Assembly (NCBI RefSeq): GCF_036226405.1
Contig: NZ_CP108464.1
Span: 3,596,001 to 3,660,000 of the forward strand
Source of the DNA: Streptomyces sp. NBC_01260
Lineage (GTDB): Bacteria > Actinomycetota > Actinomycetes > Streptomycetales > Streptomycetaceae
Direction: 5' to 3'
DNA: 64,000 bases
The position numbers and the translations under genes are program-made. Under the pieces are notes generated by a model. It was not told where the DNA came from. It ran no database searches and saw only the letters and a program-made list of their open reading frames with translations. Shown in pieces: positions 42,968 to 52,123 of the stretch (position 1 is its first letter; every line of letters starts with the position of its first letter).

Positions 42968-43951
42968 TCAGTCCTTCGCGGGTGTGACCTCGACCCAGTC
43001 GAGGATCACGTCGCACTGGTTTCCGTCCTGGCACGAAATGCTGATCTCGTTCTCGCCATTCGTCAGGCTGACCGGCGCCCAGGTGGTCTGCCAGTTCTTC
43101 TCCCAGTTCGAGTCCGAGGAGCCGATGAAGTTCTTGAGCCCGATCGGCTGGGAGTTCGGCTTCCCGTTGACCGTCAGCGTGGCGTTGGCGTCCTTGGCGG
43201 GGATCGCGTAGCGGACCGTCAGGCGGTACGAACCGCCGGCGTGCAGGTTCGCCGTCCACGTCACGGACGAGCCGACCGCGTTGAAGCCGGTGACATACGA
43301 CCCGTTGGGGCCTTCCGCACCGCCGATGGCCTTGTCGATGGTGGCCGTGCCGCCGAGCTTCAGCGACGCCGCGTCCTGCTTCGGGAGCTCGGCGGGGGCC
43401 TCGGAGCTGGCGGAATTCTGCGGCTTCGGCGACTCCTGCACCTCACCGGCCGCGCCGGAGGAGGACGTCGCCTCCTCCTTCTTCTTGTCCTTGCCGCCGT
43501 CGCCCGTCATCAGCGCGGCGCCGATGCCGATGAGCACGACCGCGACCACCGCGACCGCACCGATCAACAGGCCCTTGGTGTTGGGGCCGCCCTTGCCGGG
43601 ACCGCCGTTGCCCCGGCCGCCCTGGTGCGGGACCTGCGTGGTGGGAGCGCCGGGGTACGTCTCCGGGGCCGCGTACTGCGCGTTCGGCTGCCCGTACTGC
43701 CCCTGGGGCTGTCCGTACTGGGCGTTCTGCGCCTGCGGGTAGCCGTACGCCCCCTGCTGCCCGTACTGACGCTCGCCGACGGTCCGCACCTGGTTGTAAG
43801 AGGTCCGCGGCACGCCGGGCTGCGCGGCGGGACCCGGGTAGCCGTAGCCTCCCTGACCCGGCGGCTGTGCGCCGGCCGCTCGCCCGTCCTCGTAGAGGTA
43901 GCCGAACGGGTCGTCGTCCTCGGGTGTGCTCGCGCCGTTGTTCCCGGCCAT
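42968..43951 (-). CDS. Membrane-anchored carbohydrate-binding-module (CBM35/CBM6-like) protein
   Basis: 327 residues. Residues 1-125 are disordered and rich in Gly/Tyr/Gln/Pro (repeats such as QYGQP). One transmembrane helix near 130-155 (GLLIGAVAVVAVVLIGIGAA) is followed by a charged linker. Residues about 205-327 form a beta-sandwich typical of CBM35/CBM6: ATIDKAIGGAEGPNGSYVTG, and the end CDVILDWVEVTPAKD. It should display a sugar-binding domain outside the cell. ATG 43951 has GAGGAG upstream. Confidence 0.8.
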   Translation of the reverse strand: MAGNNGASTPEDDDPFGYLYEDGRAAGAQPPGQGGYGYPGPAAQPGVPRTSYNQVRTVGERQYGQQGAYGYPQAQNAQYGQPQGQYGQPNAQYAAPETYPGAPTTQVPHQGGRGNGGPGKGGPNTKGLLIGAVAVVAVVLIGIGAALMTGDGGKDKKKEEATSSSGAAGEVQESPKPQNSASSEAPAELPKQDAASLKLGGTATIDKAIGGAEGPNGSYVTGFNAVGSSVTWTANLHAGGSYRLTVRYAIPAKDANATLTVNGKPNSQPIGLKNFIGSSDSNWEKNWQTTWAPVSLTNGENEISISCQDGNQCDVILDWVEVTPAKD

Positions 43952-44103
43952 CCCTGGGTCACTCCTCACCATGTCGTCGGCCCTCGCCGTATGCCGTCAG
44001 TCCTCGCCGACCGGCCGAGCCTACCCCGAACAGACCTCGCCAGGAGTTGCCGGAGGTGCGGCGGGAACCGGGGTGGGGTAAGCGCACAACACGTCGGCAA
44101 ACG

Positions 44104-45753
44104 TCACCCGGCCCTGCGGTGAACCTTCGACCTGGACCGCTTCTCGACGTACATCCGCTGGTCGGCGGAGCGCAGTACCTCTTCGGCGGTCATGCCGCAG
44201 GCGGCCCACCCGATGCCGAAACTCGCCCCGACGCGCACCGCCCGGCCGTCGACCCGAATCGGCGGAATGATGGCGTTACGCAGGCGTACGGCCAGGTCCG
44301 CGGCGTCTGCGGACCCCAGCCCGTCCGCGAGAACGACGAATTCGTCACCCCCGAGCCGGGCGACGGTGTCACCGTCGCGGACACAGGTGGTGAGCCGGCG
44401 GGCGACCTCGATGAGAACCGCGTCACCCGTGTGGTGGCCGAAGCGGTCGTTGATCGACTTGAAGCCGTCCAGGTCGCAGAAGAGCACCGCGAGCCCCTTC
44501 GCCCCGTCGTCCTGCACGGTGTCGGGTGCGACGGAGTGCACATGGTGGTCGTAGGGGCCGACGCCCGCCGCCGCGTCGAATCCGTCGACGGGGAAGCCGT
44601 GCACCCGGGCCTCGTCCACATCGCCGTACGCCGCGTCCAGCGCCTGCACATCCGTGGACGCCACCGCGTGCGGGCGCTCGCAGAGCCGGGCGCTGAGCCG
44701 GGAGCGCAGCTCCGCACTGTTGGGCAGACCGGTGAGCGCGTCGTGCGAGGCGCGGTGCGCGAGGTTCAGCTCGTGGCGCTTGCGCTCCTCTATGTCCTCG
44801 ACATGGGTGAGCAGGAAGCGCGGCCCGTCCGCGGTGTCCGCGACGACGGAGTTGCGCAGCGAGACCCAGAGGTAGGTGCCGTCCCGACGGCCCAGCCGCA
44901 GCTCGGCGCGGCCGCCCTCGGCGGAGGTACGGAGCAGGGTGCCGATGTCCTCGGGGTGGACCAGGTCGGCGAAGGAGTAGCGGCGCAGCACCGAGGCGGG
45001 GCGGCCGAGCAGCCGGCACAGGGCGTCGTTGGTGCGCAGCAGCCGCCCGTGCTGGTCGCCGCCCATCTCCGCGATGGCCATGCCGCTGGGGGCGTACTCG
45101 AAGGCCTGGCGGAATGATTCCTCGCTGGCCCGCAGCGCCTGCTGTTCACGCTCCAGGCGGACCAGGGCGCGCTGCATGTTGGCCCGGAGCCTGGCGTTGC
45201 TGATGGCGATGGCCGACTGGGACGCGTACATCTGGAGCGCCTCGCGGCCCCAGGCGCCGGGGCGGCGGCCGTTGCGGGGGCGGTCGACGGATAGGACGCC
45301 GAGGAGGTCGAGGCCGCCGCCGGAGGCGTACATCGGGGCGTAGAGCCGGTCCTGCGGGTGCCACTCGTCCTCGAAGCGGGGCTCGGGGCCCTCGGTGTGC
45401 CACTGCGGGACGTCGTCGTCGAGGAGGACCCAGCCGTCGGTGTGCGGTATGAAGCGGAGCTCGTCCCATATCTCACCCATGGCCAGCCGGCGCTCCCAGG
45501 AGGTGCGGGAGCCGACGCGGCCGGTGATCAGTGCCTCGGCGGCGCTGTTGCCGGCGAAGGCGGCGACCACGAGATCACCGTCGGGACGGACGAGGTTGAC
45601 GCAGGCCAGCTCGTAGCCGAGACCGGCGACGATTCCATCGGCCACGGTCTGCAGCGTGTCGGCCAGGCTCCGCGCCGTGTTGAGATCGGCCACGGCCTGG
45701 TGCAGCTGCCGCATCGTCGCAAGACGGACGTACGGCTCCGACTCGGCCTCCAT
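44104..45753 (-). CDS. cdgB: Diguanylate cyclase CdgB (GAF-PAS-GGDEF)
   Basis: 549 residues. GAF domain about 20-180, PAS/PAC about 190-320, GGDEF about 337-549. The active motif GGDEF is at 468-472 and an inhibitory RxxD site (RDGD) at 459-462, so it should be an active, product-inhibited c-di-GMP synthase. Between HDALTGLPN and FCDLDGFK there are about 80 residues, roughly 45 more than usual, acidic and His-rich. c-di-GMP keeps BldD in its repressing dimer in Streptomyces. ATG 45753 has GGGGAG 8 nt away. A BldD box lies upstream. S. coelicolor cdgB is SCO4281. Confidence 0.92.
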   Translation of the reverse strand: MEAESEPYVRLATMRQLHQAVADLNTARSLADTLQTVADGIVAGLGYELACVNLVRPDGDLVVAAFAGNSAAEALITGRVGSRTSWERRLAMGEIWDELRFIPHTDGWVLLDDDVPQWHTEGPEPRFEDEWHPQDRLYAPMYASGGGLDLLGVLSVDRPRNGRRPGAWGREALQMYASQSAIAISNARLRANMQRALVRLEREQQALRASEESFRQAFEYAPSGMAIAEMGGDQHGRLLRTNDALCRLLGRPASVLRRYSFADLVHPEDIGTLLRTSAEGGRAELRLGRRDGTYLWVSLRNSVVADTADGPRFLLTHVEDIEERKRHELNLAHRASHDALTGLPNSAELRSRLSARLCERPHAVASTDVQALDAAYGDVDEARVHGFPVDGFDAAAGVGPYDHHVHSVAPDTVQDDGAKGLAVLFCDLDGFKSINDRFGHHTGDAVLIEVARRLTTCVRDGDTVARLGGDEFVVLADGLGSADAADLAVRLRNAIIPPIRVDGRAVRVGASFGIGWAACGMTAEEVLRSADQRMYVEKRSRSKVHRRAG

Positions 45754-45859
45754 CGCTCGCACTCCCCGAGACCTCGACAGCACTCCAGGTTTCATATCGG
45801 TGTACTTGACGTACTTACTGCAGTGTCACGGCCACTGAATCACAGTGAGCTGTGCACCC

Positions 45860-45874
45860 GGTACACAGGGTCAA
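45860..45874. promoter_or_regulatory. BldD box upstream of cdgB
   Basis: GGTACACAGGGTCAA agrees with the BldD pattern NTNACNC-A/T-GNGTNAN at eight of nine fixed positions (only the first T differs). It lies 107 bp before the cdgB start, in the region shared with the divergent flavin reductase. cdgB is a known BldD target in S. coelicolor. Confidence 0.65.
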
Positions 45875-45995
45875 CAAATATTGCGCTCTGTGAGCCAAGT
45901 CACAACAGATGGTAAAGGATTTCAGCCGGTCCTAGGACCTGGCTGGTCCCCTGGCCCGATGCGCCGGGCCGCCGCGCACGGCTAGCGTGCCCGGT

Positions 45996-46559
45996 GTGTT
46001 GCAGACGAAGCCCCCCACCCCGCGTTCCGAGCCCATCCCCCATGCTGAGGGGGTGAGCAACGACGAGTTCCGCGGCGCCCTCGCCCGACTGGCCGCCGGT
46101 GTGGTGCTGATCACCGCGCAGGAGCCGCCGCTCGACGAGCACGGACGCGGCGAGGACGTCGGCATGACCGCGACCGCGTTCATGTCGGTCTCGATGGACC
46201 CGCCCCTGGTCATGGTGAGCCTGCGCAACGACTCACGGATGGACGACTTGTTGGCGGAACAGCCGCTGTGGGCCGTCTCGGTCCTGTCGGAGAGCCAGCG
46301 GCACATCGCCGGACGGTTCGCCATGAAGGGCCGGATCAGCGACCGGCTGCTGTTCGAGGACATCCCCTGTGTACGCGGGGAGATCACCGGAGCGCCGCTG
46401 GCCGGGGGCGCGCTCGCCACCCTGGAGTGCCGCACGGAGCAGCGTGTCCTGGCGGGTGATCACACGCTGGTGATCGGACGGGTGCTCACTGCGCGGCTGC
46501 CGAGCGAGGACGGCGGCCCGCTGACGTACTTCCGCGGGCGCTACCGGCAGCTGGGCTGA
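45996..46559 (+). CDS. Flavin reductase family protein
   Basis: 187 residues, split-barrel FMN-binding fold. FRGALARLAAGVVLITAQEP, then DVGMTATAFMSVSMDPPLVM and LWAVSVLSESQRHIAGRFAM (FMN contacts). These reduce FMN/FAD with NAD(P)H, often for a monooxygenase. GTG 45996 follows a -10-like TAGCGT (45983-45988) by 7 nt, so it is probably leaderless; GTG 45987 overlaps that hexamer. Divergent from cdgB. Confidence 0.87.
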   Translation: MLQTKPPTPRSEPIPHAEGVSNDEFRGALARLAAGVVLITAQEPPLDEHGRGEDVGMTATAFMSVSMDPPLVMVSLRNDSRMDDLLAEQPLWAVSVLSESQRHIAGRFAMKGRISDRLLFEDIPCVRGEITGAPLAGGALATLECRTEQRVLAGDHTLVIGRVLTARLPSEDGGPLTYFRGRYRQLG

Positions 46560-46608
46560 CACCGGGCGCTGCCGGCGGCCGGTTTGACGGCGGGGGTGAC
46601 GGCAGGGG

Positions 46609-46685
46609 GCGCCGCACCGGGCCGGCCGCGGGCGGGCGCCGCACCTGGCCGGCCGCGGGCGGGCGCCGCACCTGGCCGGCCGCGG
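46609..46685. repeat. 27-bp tandem repeat, 2.8 copies
   Basis: Units start at 46609, 46636 and 46663 and are almost identical; the core is GCGCCGCACCTGGCCGGCCG. It lies just 3' of arfB. On the minus strand one frame would encode repeats of AGQVRRPPA. Confidence 0.85.
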
Positions 46686-46694
46686 ATGCCCCGT

Positions 46695-47129
46695 TCACCA
46701 GTCGCGGCCCGAGCGGCCGCGCTTGGTGTCGCCGCGCTGCTTCTTCTCGCGCAGCCTGCGCTCGTTGATGCCGCGCGGGATCTTGCGCTTGACGCGCGGC
46801 TTGGGGGGCGGCGCCGTGGCCTCGGCCAGCAGGGCGGTGAGCCGTACGACGGCCGTCTCGCGGTTGCGCCACTGCGAGCGGTGCTCCGAGGACCGTACCG
46901 ACACCACGCCGTTGACCAGCCGGTTCGCCAGCCGCTCCAGCGCGCGCTCCTTCCACACCTCGGGCAGCGACTCGGTCGCCGCGAGGTCGAAGCGGAGCTC
47001 CACCTGGGAGTCGCTGGTGTTGACGTGCTGCCCGCCTGGCCCTGAGGACCGCGAGAAACGCCACATGAGCTCGGCCTCCGGCAGGGAGACCGCACCGCGG
47101 ATGACATAGGGCCCGGACATGACACCCAT
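46695..47129 (-). CDS. arfB: Peptidyl-tRNA hydrolase ArfB (YaeJ/ICT1)
   Basis: 144 residues. GGQ motif in FSRSSGPGGQHVNTSDSQVE, and the basic C-terminal tail (PRVKRKIPRGINERRLREKK, then RGDTKRGRSGRDW) that enters the empty mRNA channel. It frees ribosomes stalled without a stop codon. ATG 47129 with GGGGA upstream; ATG 47120 is also possible. Confidence 0.93.
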   Translation of the reverse strand: MGVMSGPYVIRGAVSLPEAELMWRFSRSSGPGGQHVNTSDSQVELRFDLAATESLPEVWKERALERLANRLVNGVVSVRSSEHRSQWRNRETAVVRLTALLAEATAPPPKPRVKRKIPRGINERRLREKKQRGDTKRGRSGRDW

Positions 47130-47320
47130 GTTCCCCGGCCCACCGGGTGTTCGTCACCTTCTTTAGCCGCACCACCGGTTCTCCGGCCGCGTCCCGCCAT
47201 CAGTTCGGTAAAGAAAGCAAAGGCGGAAGGAACCTCCCGGTCCCCTGCCTGCGTTATGAGGGGTGACGGTAGCTTCGTGACGACACGAAGCCCGCAGACG
47301 ACAGATGAAAGGGACTTCCC

Positions 47321-47896
47321 ATGGCAGTAAGCCTGTCCAAGGGCGGCAACGTCTCCCTCACCAAGGAGGCCCCCGGCCTCACCGCCGTCACGGTCGGCCT
47401 CGGCTGGGACGTCCGGACCACCACCGGCACGGATTTCGACCTCGACGCCTCCGCGATCGCGGTCAACGCCGCCGGGAAGGTCTTCTCCGACGGCCACTTC
47501 GTCTTCTTCAACAACAAGGCGACGCCGGACCAGACCATCGTGCACACCGGTGACAACGTCACGGGCGAGGGCGAGGGCGACGACGAGCAGATCAACGTCA
47601 ACCTGGCGGGCCTGCCGGCCGACATCGACAAGATCGTCTTCCCGGTGTCGATCTACGATGCCGAGACCCGCAGCCAGAACTTCGGCCAGGTGCGCAACGC
47701 GTACATCCGCATCCTCAACCAGGCCGGCGGCGCCGAGATCGCCCGCTACGACCTGAGCGAGGACGCCGCCACCGAGACCGCCATGGTCTTCGGCGAGCTG
47801 TACCGCAACGGCGCCGAGTGGAAGTTCCGTGCCGTCGGCCAGGGCTACGCCTCCGGCCTGCGCGGCATCGCCCAGGACTTCGGCGTCACTCTCTGA
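47321..47896 (+). CDS. terD: TerD-family protein
   Basis: 191 residues, one TerD domain: [40 protein letters not shown] (calcium-binding acids), then FFNNKATPD and [20 protein letters not shown], and [20 protein letters not shown]. TerD proteins bind calcium and act in stress responses; Streptomyces has many copies, not all linked to tellurite. AAAGGGA precedes ATG 47321. Confidence 0.95.
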   Translation: MAVSLSKGGNVSLTKEAPGLTAVTVGLGWDVRTTTGTDFDLDASAIAVNAAGKVFSDGHFVFFNNKATPDQTIVHTGDNVTGEGEGDDEQINVNLAGLPADIDKIVFPVSIYDAETRSQNFGQVRNAYIRILNQAGGAEIARYDLSEDAATETAMVFGELYRNGAEWKFRAVGQGYASGLRGIAQDFGVTL

Positions 47897-47918
47897 CGCT
47901 CCGTCCTTCCGCTTCACC

Positions 47919-47955
47919 GGAGCCCCCGGCCGATCGTCCTGCGGCCGGGGGCTCC
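47919..47955 (+). terminator. terD terminator
   Basis: Perfect 14-bp stem (arms GGAGCCCCCGGCCG and CGGCCGGGGGCTCC, 9-nt loop) 22 bp after the terD stop. Confidence 0.85.
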
Positions 47956-48173
47956 CGCGCGTCCGCGTACCACTGACCGCTCCCAACGGGGCGAACGACA
48001 CGCGGTGTTGCACAAGTGAGGGAAGTCCGCCGGATAGCGGACACGGACGTACCCCAGTCGGACAAGAACTGGTCAAAGAATTGTGAGGTAATTGTTAGTA
48101 CACCGTCAATGTCGGTCATTCAGTGGCACGCTCTCCGCTCGTAACCCCCCACGGAACGAGCAACGGAGAACCC

Positions 48174-49757
48174 ATGACCCCCCACATGAACACCCGTCGC
48201 GCAGCAGCCCTGGCCGCCGTGGCCGCGATGGTCGTCGTCGGAGTACAGACCGGAACGGCGAACGCCGGGCCGGCCGCCCCCAACGACGGTTCCTCCGCCT
48301 CTCCCCGCACCTCCTCGCCCGCCTTCAGCAGCGCCTCGGCGCGCACGGCGGCCATCAAGTCGGCCCAGACCGACGCCTCTTCGACCGCCGGCTCGCTCGG
48401 GCTCGGCGGCAAGGAGAAGCTGATCGCCCGTGACGTGATCAAGGACGCCAAGGGCACGGTCCACACCCGCTACGAGCGCACCTACGCCGGACTGCCCGTC
48501 ATCGGCGGCGACCTGGTCACCCACACCGCGAGCAACGGCAAGCTCAAGAGCGTCACCAAGGCGACCGACGCCAGGATATCCGTGCCGTCCACGACGGCGA
48601 AGATCAAGACCGCGGCCGCCGCCCGCAAGGTGATCTGGGCGGGCAGCGGCAAGCCCGTCCTCGCGTTCGAGTCCGTGAAGACCGGAGTGCAGAAGGACGG
48701 CACGCCCAGCCGCCGCCACATCATCACGGACGCCACCACCGGCAAGACGCTGCACAGCTACGAAGCGGTCGAGACGGCCGGCGTCGGCAACAGCCAGTAC
48801 AGCGGCAAGGTCGACCTGTCCACCACCGCCTCCGGTTCCGGCTTCGAGCTGACCGACGGCGACCGCGGCGGCCACAAGACGTACGACCTGAACCAGGGCG
48901 AGAGCGGCACCGGCGACCTGGTCACCGACGACGACAACACGTGGGGCGACGGCACCGGCAACGACCGCCAGACCGCCGCGGTCGACGCCCACTACGGCGC
49001 CGCGAAGACCTGGGACTTCTACAAGACGGCGCTCGGCCGCGACGGCATCGCGGGCGACGGCAAGGCCGCCTACTCCCGGGTCCACTACGGCGACGCGTAC
49101 GTCAACGCGTTCTGGGACGACAGCTGCTTCTGCATGACGTACGGCGACGGCGCCGACAACAAGAGCGCCCTCACCGGCCTCGACGTCGCCGGCCACGAGA
49201 TGAGCCACGGGCTGACCGCGTCGACCGCCAACCTCGACTACGTCGGCGAGTCCGGCGGCCTCAACGAGGCGACCAGCGACATCTTCGGCACCGCGGTGGA
49301 GTTCTTCGCCGACAACGCCACCGACGTCGGCGACTACCTCATCGGCGAGAAGATCGACATCAACGGCGACGGCAGCCCGCTGCGCTACATGGACCAGCCG
49401 AGCAAGGACGGCGGCTCGGCCGACTACTGGGACAGCAGCGTCGGTGACCTGGACGTGCACTACTCGTCCGGTGTCGCCAACCACTTCTTCTACCTGCTGG
49501 CCGAGGGCAGCGGCGCGAAGACCATCAACGGAGTCGACTACGACTCCCCGACCTCCGACGGCTCCACGGTCACCGGCATCGGCCGGGACAAGGCCATCCA
49601 GATCTGGTACAAGGCCCTCTCCGAGTACATGACCTCGTCCACCGACTACGCGGCCGCCCGCACGGCGACCGAGAAGGCGGCGACCGACCTGTACGGGGCG
49701 GACAGCGCCGAGCTGAAGGCCGTCGACGCCGCCTGGAGCGGTGTCAACGTGAAGTAG
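48174..49757 (+). CDS. Secreted M4-family (thermolysin-like) neutral metalloprotease
   Basis: 527 residues. Signal peptide MNTRRAAALAAVAAMVVVGV to about residue 31; FTP/PepSY propeptide to about 210; M4 catalytic domain after. Zinc motif HEMSH at 341-345 and the third ligand Glu365 in GGLNEATSDIFG. The propeptide should inhibit the enzyme and be cut off outside the cell. GGAGAA precedes ATG 48174. It likely degrades extracellular protein. Single-gene unit after the terD terminator. Confidence 0.93.
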   Translation: MTPHMNTRRAAALAAVAAMVVVGVQTGTANAGPAAPNDGSSASPRTSSPAFSSASARTAAIKSAQTDASSTAGSLGLGGKEKLIARDVIKDAKGTVHTRYERTYAGLPVIGGDLVTHTASNGKLKSVTKATDARISVPSTTAKIKTAAAARKVIWAGSGKPVLAFESVKTGVQKDGTPSRRHIITDATTGKTLHSYEAVETAGVGNSQYSGKVDLSTTASGSGFELTDGDRGGHKTYDLNQGESGTGDLVTDDDNTWGDGTGNDRQTAAVDAHYGAAKTWDFYKTALGRDGIAGDGKAAYSRVHYGDAYVNAFWDDSCFCMTYGDGADNKSALTGLDVAGHEMSHGLTASTANLDYVGESGGLNEATSDIFGTAVEFFADNATDVGDYLIGEKIDINGDGSPLRYMDQPSKDGGSADYWDSSVGDLDVHYSSGVANHFFYLLAEGSGAKTINGVDYDSPTSDGSTVTGIGRDKAIQIWYKALSEYMTSSTDYAAARTATEKAATDLYGADSAELKAVDAAWSGVNVK

Positions 49758-49785
49758 CGCCCACCGCGTTGCTCCCGGGAGCCGG

Positions 49786-51297
49786 TCAGCCGTCCGCGGC
49801 GGGCCGGCTCCCGCCGTACAGCCAGGTCTTCCACAGCTCCGTCAGATCCTTGCCGGTCGCCTTCTCGACGTAGGCGGTGAAGTCCGCCGTCGTGGCGTTG
49901 CCGTGCCGGTGGGCCTTCGTCCAGCCCGCGAGCAGCGCGAAGAACCGCTCGTCGTCGTCCACGGCCTCGCGGATCTTGTGGATCACCATGGCGCCCCGCC
50001 CGTACACCGGCGGGTCCGAGATGTTGGCGGGGGCCGGCGGATCGGCCGGCGGGAAGGCCCAGTTGTCGTCGTCCTTGTAGGCCTCGTCGAACGACTGCTG
50101 GGCCGGGGTGTCCTCCTTCTCCTCCTCCCACAGCCACTCCGCGTAGGTCGCCAGACCCTCGTTGAGCCACATGTCCTGCCAGCTCTCGGGCGTGACCGAG
50201 TCACCGAACCACTGGTGCGCCATCTCGTGGACGAGCAGCCCGACGCTCGGCGGCCCGGGGAAGAACGGCCGGTTCTGCGTCTCCAGCGCGTACCCGGCGT
50301 CCCCCTTTCGCTCGACGATCGCGCCCGTGGCGGAGAACGGGTACGGGCCGAAGTGCGCGGCCTCCCACTTCACCACCTCGGGAACCCGGGCCACCGTCCG
50401 CGCACTCGCCTTCGCCGACACCGGGTCCACGGCGGTGAACACCGTGATGCCGCCCGCCATGGTCGACGTCTTCGTCTCGAACCGGCCGACGGCCAGCGTC
50501 GCGAGATAGCTCGCCATCGGTTCGGCGGTGTGCCAGCGGTACGTGGTGCGGCCCCCGGCCGTCCTGGGCGGACCGGCCGGCACACCGTTGGAGACCGCTG
50601 TCAGCCCCTTGGCAACGGTGACCGTCAGGTCGTACGTGGCCTTGTCGCTCGGGTGGTTGTTGCCCGGGAACCACGCCATCGAGCCGGTCGGTTCGCCCAG
50701 CGCCACCGCTCCGTCGGCGGTCGGCAGCCAGCCCTCCTTCGAACCGTCCGGGTCCTTGATGGTCTGCGGGGAGCCGGAGTAGCGCACGACCGTACGGAAG
50801 GTCAGGCCCCGGCGGAGCCGGTCCTGGACCTTGATGTCCGGACGCAGCGTCAGCTCGTCGCCCGCCCGGTTGACGGCGGCGGGGCGCCCCTCCACCGTGG
50901 CCGACTCCACCGTCAGCCCGGCCAGATCGAGGTTGAACGAGCTGAGGTCCTGGGTGGCGCGCGCGGTGATCTCGGCGGTGCCGCGCAGCGTCTTCGCGTC
51001 CTGGCCGACATCGAGCGTGAGGGCGTAGTGCGTGACGTCGTAGCCGCCGTTGCCCAGCTTGGGGAAGTACGGATCGCGCACCCCGGAGGCGCCCGGGGTG
51101 CCGTCCACGCCACCGGCACTCGCGCTGCAGCCGGGGGCGAGGACCGCCAGGGCGAGCAGCAGGACGGCGGTCCTCGCCCTGCGAGGGGTGGCCCTGCGGG
51201 GCGCGGCCACGCGAGGCGTTGCCCTGTGGGGCGTTGCCCTGTGGGGCGTGCGTGCCGTGCCGCGTGCGGGGAAGCGTTCCGGGGAGCGTTGATCCAC
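49786..51297 (-). CDS. M1-family metallopeptidase lipoprotein (aminopeptidase N-like)
   Basis: 503 residues. Unusual N-terminus of about 30 residues built of pentads such as ATPHR and ATPRR, then a hydrophobic signal with lipobox APGC. Peptidase_M1 N-domain follows, and the zinc site HEMAH at 357-361 with the Glu ligand about 19 residues on in NEGLATYAEWLW. The GxMEN-type motif appears as the stretch before ALETQNRPFF. It is shorter than E. coli PepN. GTG start at 51297; a shorter start after the pentads is possible. Convergent with the M4 gene, 28 bp apart. Confidence 0.88.
   Translation of the reverse strand: MDQRSPERFPARGTARTPHRATPHRATPRVAAPRRATPRRARTAVLLLALAVLAPGCSASAGGVDGTPGASGVRDPYFPKLGNGGYDVTHYALTLDVGQDAKTLRGTAEITARATQDLSSFNLDLAGLTVESATVEGRPAAVNRAGDELTLRPDIKVQDRLRRGLTFRTVVRYSGSPQTIKDPDGSKEGWLPTADGAVALGEPTGSMAWFPGNNHPSDKATYDLTVTVAKGLTAVSNGVPAGPPRTAGGRTTYRWHTAEPMASYLATLAVGRFETKTSTMAGGITVFTAVDPVSAKASARTVARVPEVVKWEAAHFGPYPFSATGAIVERKGDAGYALETQNRPFFPGPPSVGLLVHEMAHQWFGDSVTPESWQDMWLNEGLATYAEWLWEEEKEDTPAQQSFDEAYKDDDNWAFPPADPPAPANISDPPVYGRGAMVIHKIREAVDDDERFFALLAGWTKAHRHGNATTADFTAYVEKATGKDLTELWKTWLYGGSRPAADG
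51186..51260. repeat. 15-bp repeats inside the M1 peptidase gene
   Basis: Five units of 15 bp, two identical (GCGTTGCCCTGTGGG at 51216 and 51231), encoding five-residue units in the pre-lipobox region. The length is a multiple of three, so copy changes keep the frame. Confidence 0.75.
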
Positions 51298-51433
51298 GCC
51301 GATGATCCTATGTGCGGAATGTCGGAGTGCGGGGATGCCGGACGCCTGAATCGGTTCCGTGCCCCGGCTCCGGTCCCGCCCGCGTCAGAGCACCGCGACG
51401 CCAACCGGCCGGTCCCCGGCCACCGGCCGGACC

Positions 51434-51490
51434 GGGAGTGCCGGGGGCCGGGAGTGCCGGGGGCCGGGGGTACCGAGGCCGGGGGTACCG
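51434..51490. repeat. Imperfect 15-16-bp tandem repeats, noncoding
   Basis: Four units beginning at 51434, 51450, 51466 and 51481; the first two are identical (GGGAGTGCCGGGGGCC). They lie in the 259-bp space between the M1 gene and hbpS, which shows no gene. Confidence 0.65.
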
Positions 51491-51556
51491 GCGCGTGCGG
51501 CGTCCAGCGGCTGATGATCGAGGGCGTTCAGGTCCGTCCCCCGTGGTTCGGTGCGA

Positions 51557-52123
51557 CTACCTGGCGAGGGCGGCGGCGCCGGCCCGCGCGAACTTCTCGT
51601 CGAGGTCGCCGCTGGGCGCGCCGGCCACCCCGATGCCGGCCACCGGAGCGCCCTTGACCTGCACCGGGGCGCCGCCCGCGAGGAACAGCGTGCCAGGGAT
51701 GTCCTTCAGGTTCGGGGTCTGGTCGAGCCGCTTGGCCAGCTCGGACGTGGGAGCGTTCCAGGACACGGCGGTGTACGCCTTCTTCACCGCCGACTCGTAC
51801 GCCTGCGGGCCCGCGCCGTCGCCGCGCAGGGTGACGACGGTGTTGCCGTTGCGGTCGACGACGGACACGGCCACGCGCTGGTGCTCCTTCTCCGCCGCGT
51901 CCAGGGCCGCCCGAGCGGCCTTCGACGCGGCGTCCACGGTCAGGTGCGTGGACTGCTGGAGGTTCCGGTCCGCGGTGTCCGCCCGGACGGCGGTGGCGGG
52001 CGCGGCGGCGGGGGCGGAGGCGTTCGCGGACACGGCGCCGAGGGTGCCGGCCCCGAGGGCCGCGGCGGCGACAGTGCCGGTCAGGACACGGGTGCGCAGC
52101 GACATCTTCGTCAGGTTCTTCAT
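51557..52123 (-). CDS. hbpS: Secreted haem-binding protein HbpS (GlcG family)
   Basis: 188 residues. Signal peptide to about residue 35 (TVAAAALGAGTLGAVSANAS); GlcG/HbpS domain: LTVDAASKAARAALDAAEKE, VAVSVVDRNGNTVVTLRGDG and VAGIGVAGAPSGDLDEKFAR. In S. reticuli HbpS binds haem outside the cell and controls the sensor kinase SenS under redox stress. GAGGAG precedes ATG 52123. Here hbpS is divergent from senS. Confidence 0.9.
   Translation of the reverse strand: MKNLTKMSLRTRVLTGTVAAAALGAGTLGAVSANASAPAAAPATAVRADTADRNLQQSTHLTVDAASKAARAALDAAEKEHQRVAVSVVDRNGNTVVTLRGDGAGPQAYESAVKKAYTAVSWNAPTSELAKRLDQTPNLKDIPGTLFLAGGAPVQVKGAPVAGIGVAGAPSGDLDEKFARAGAAALAR

Noticed and set aside
47321..47896. Tellurite resistance operon
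   Set aside because: Single terD copy with its own terminator and no other ter genes beside it.
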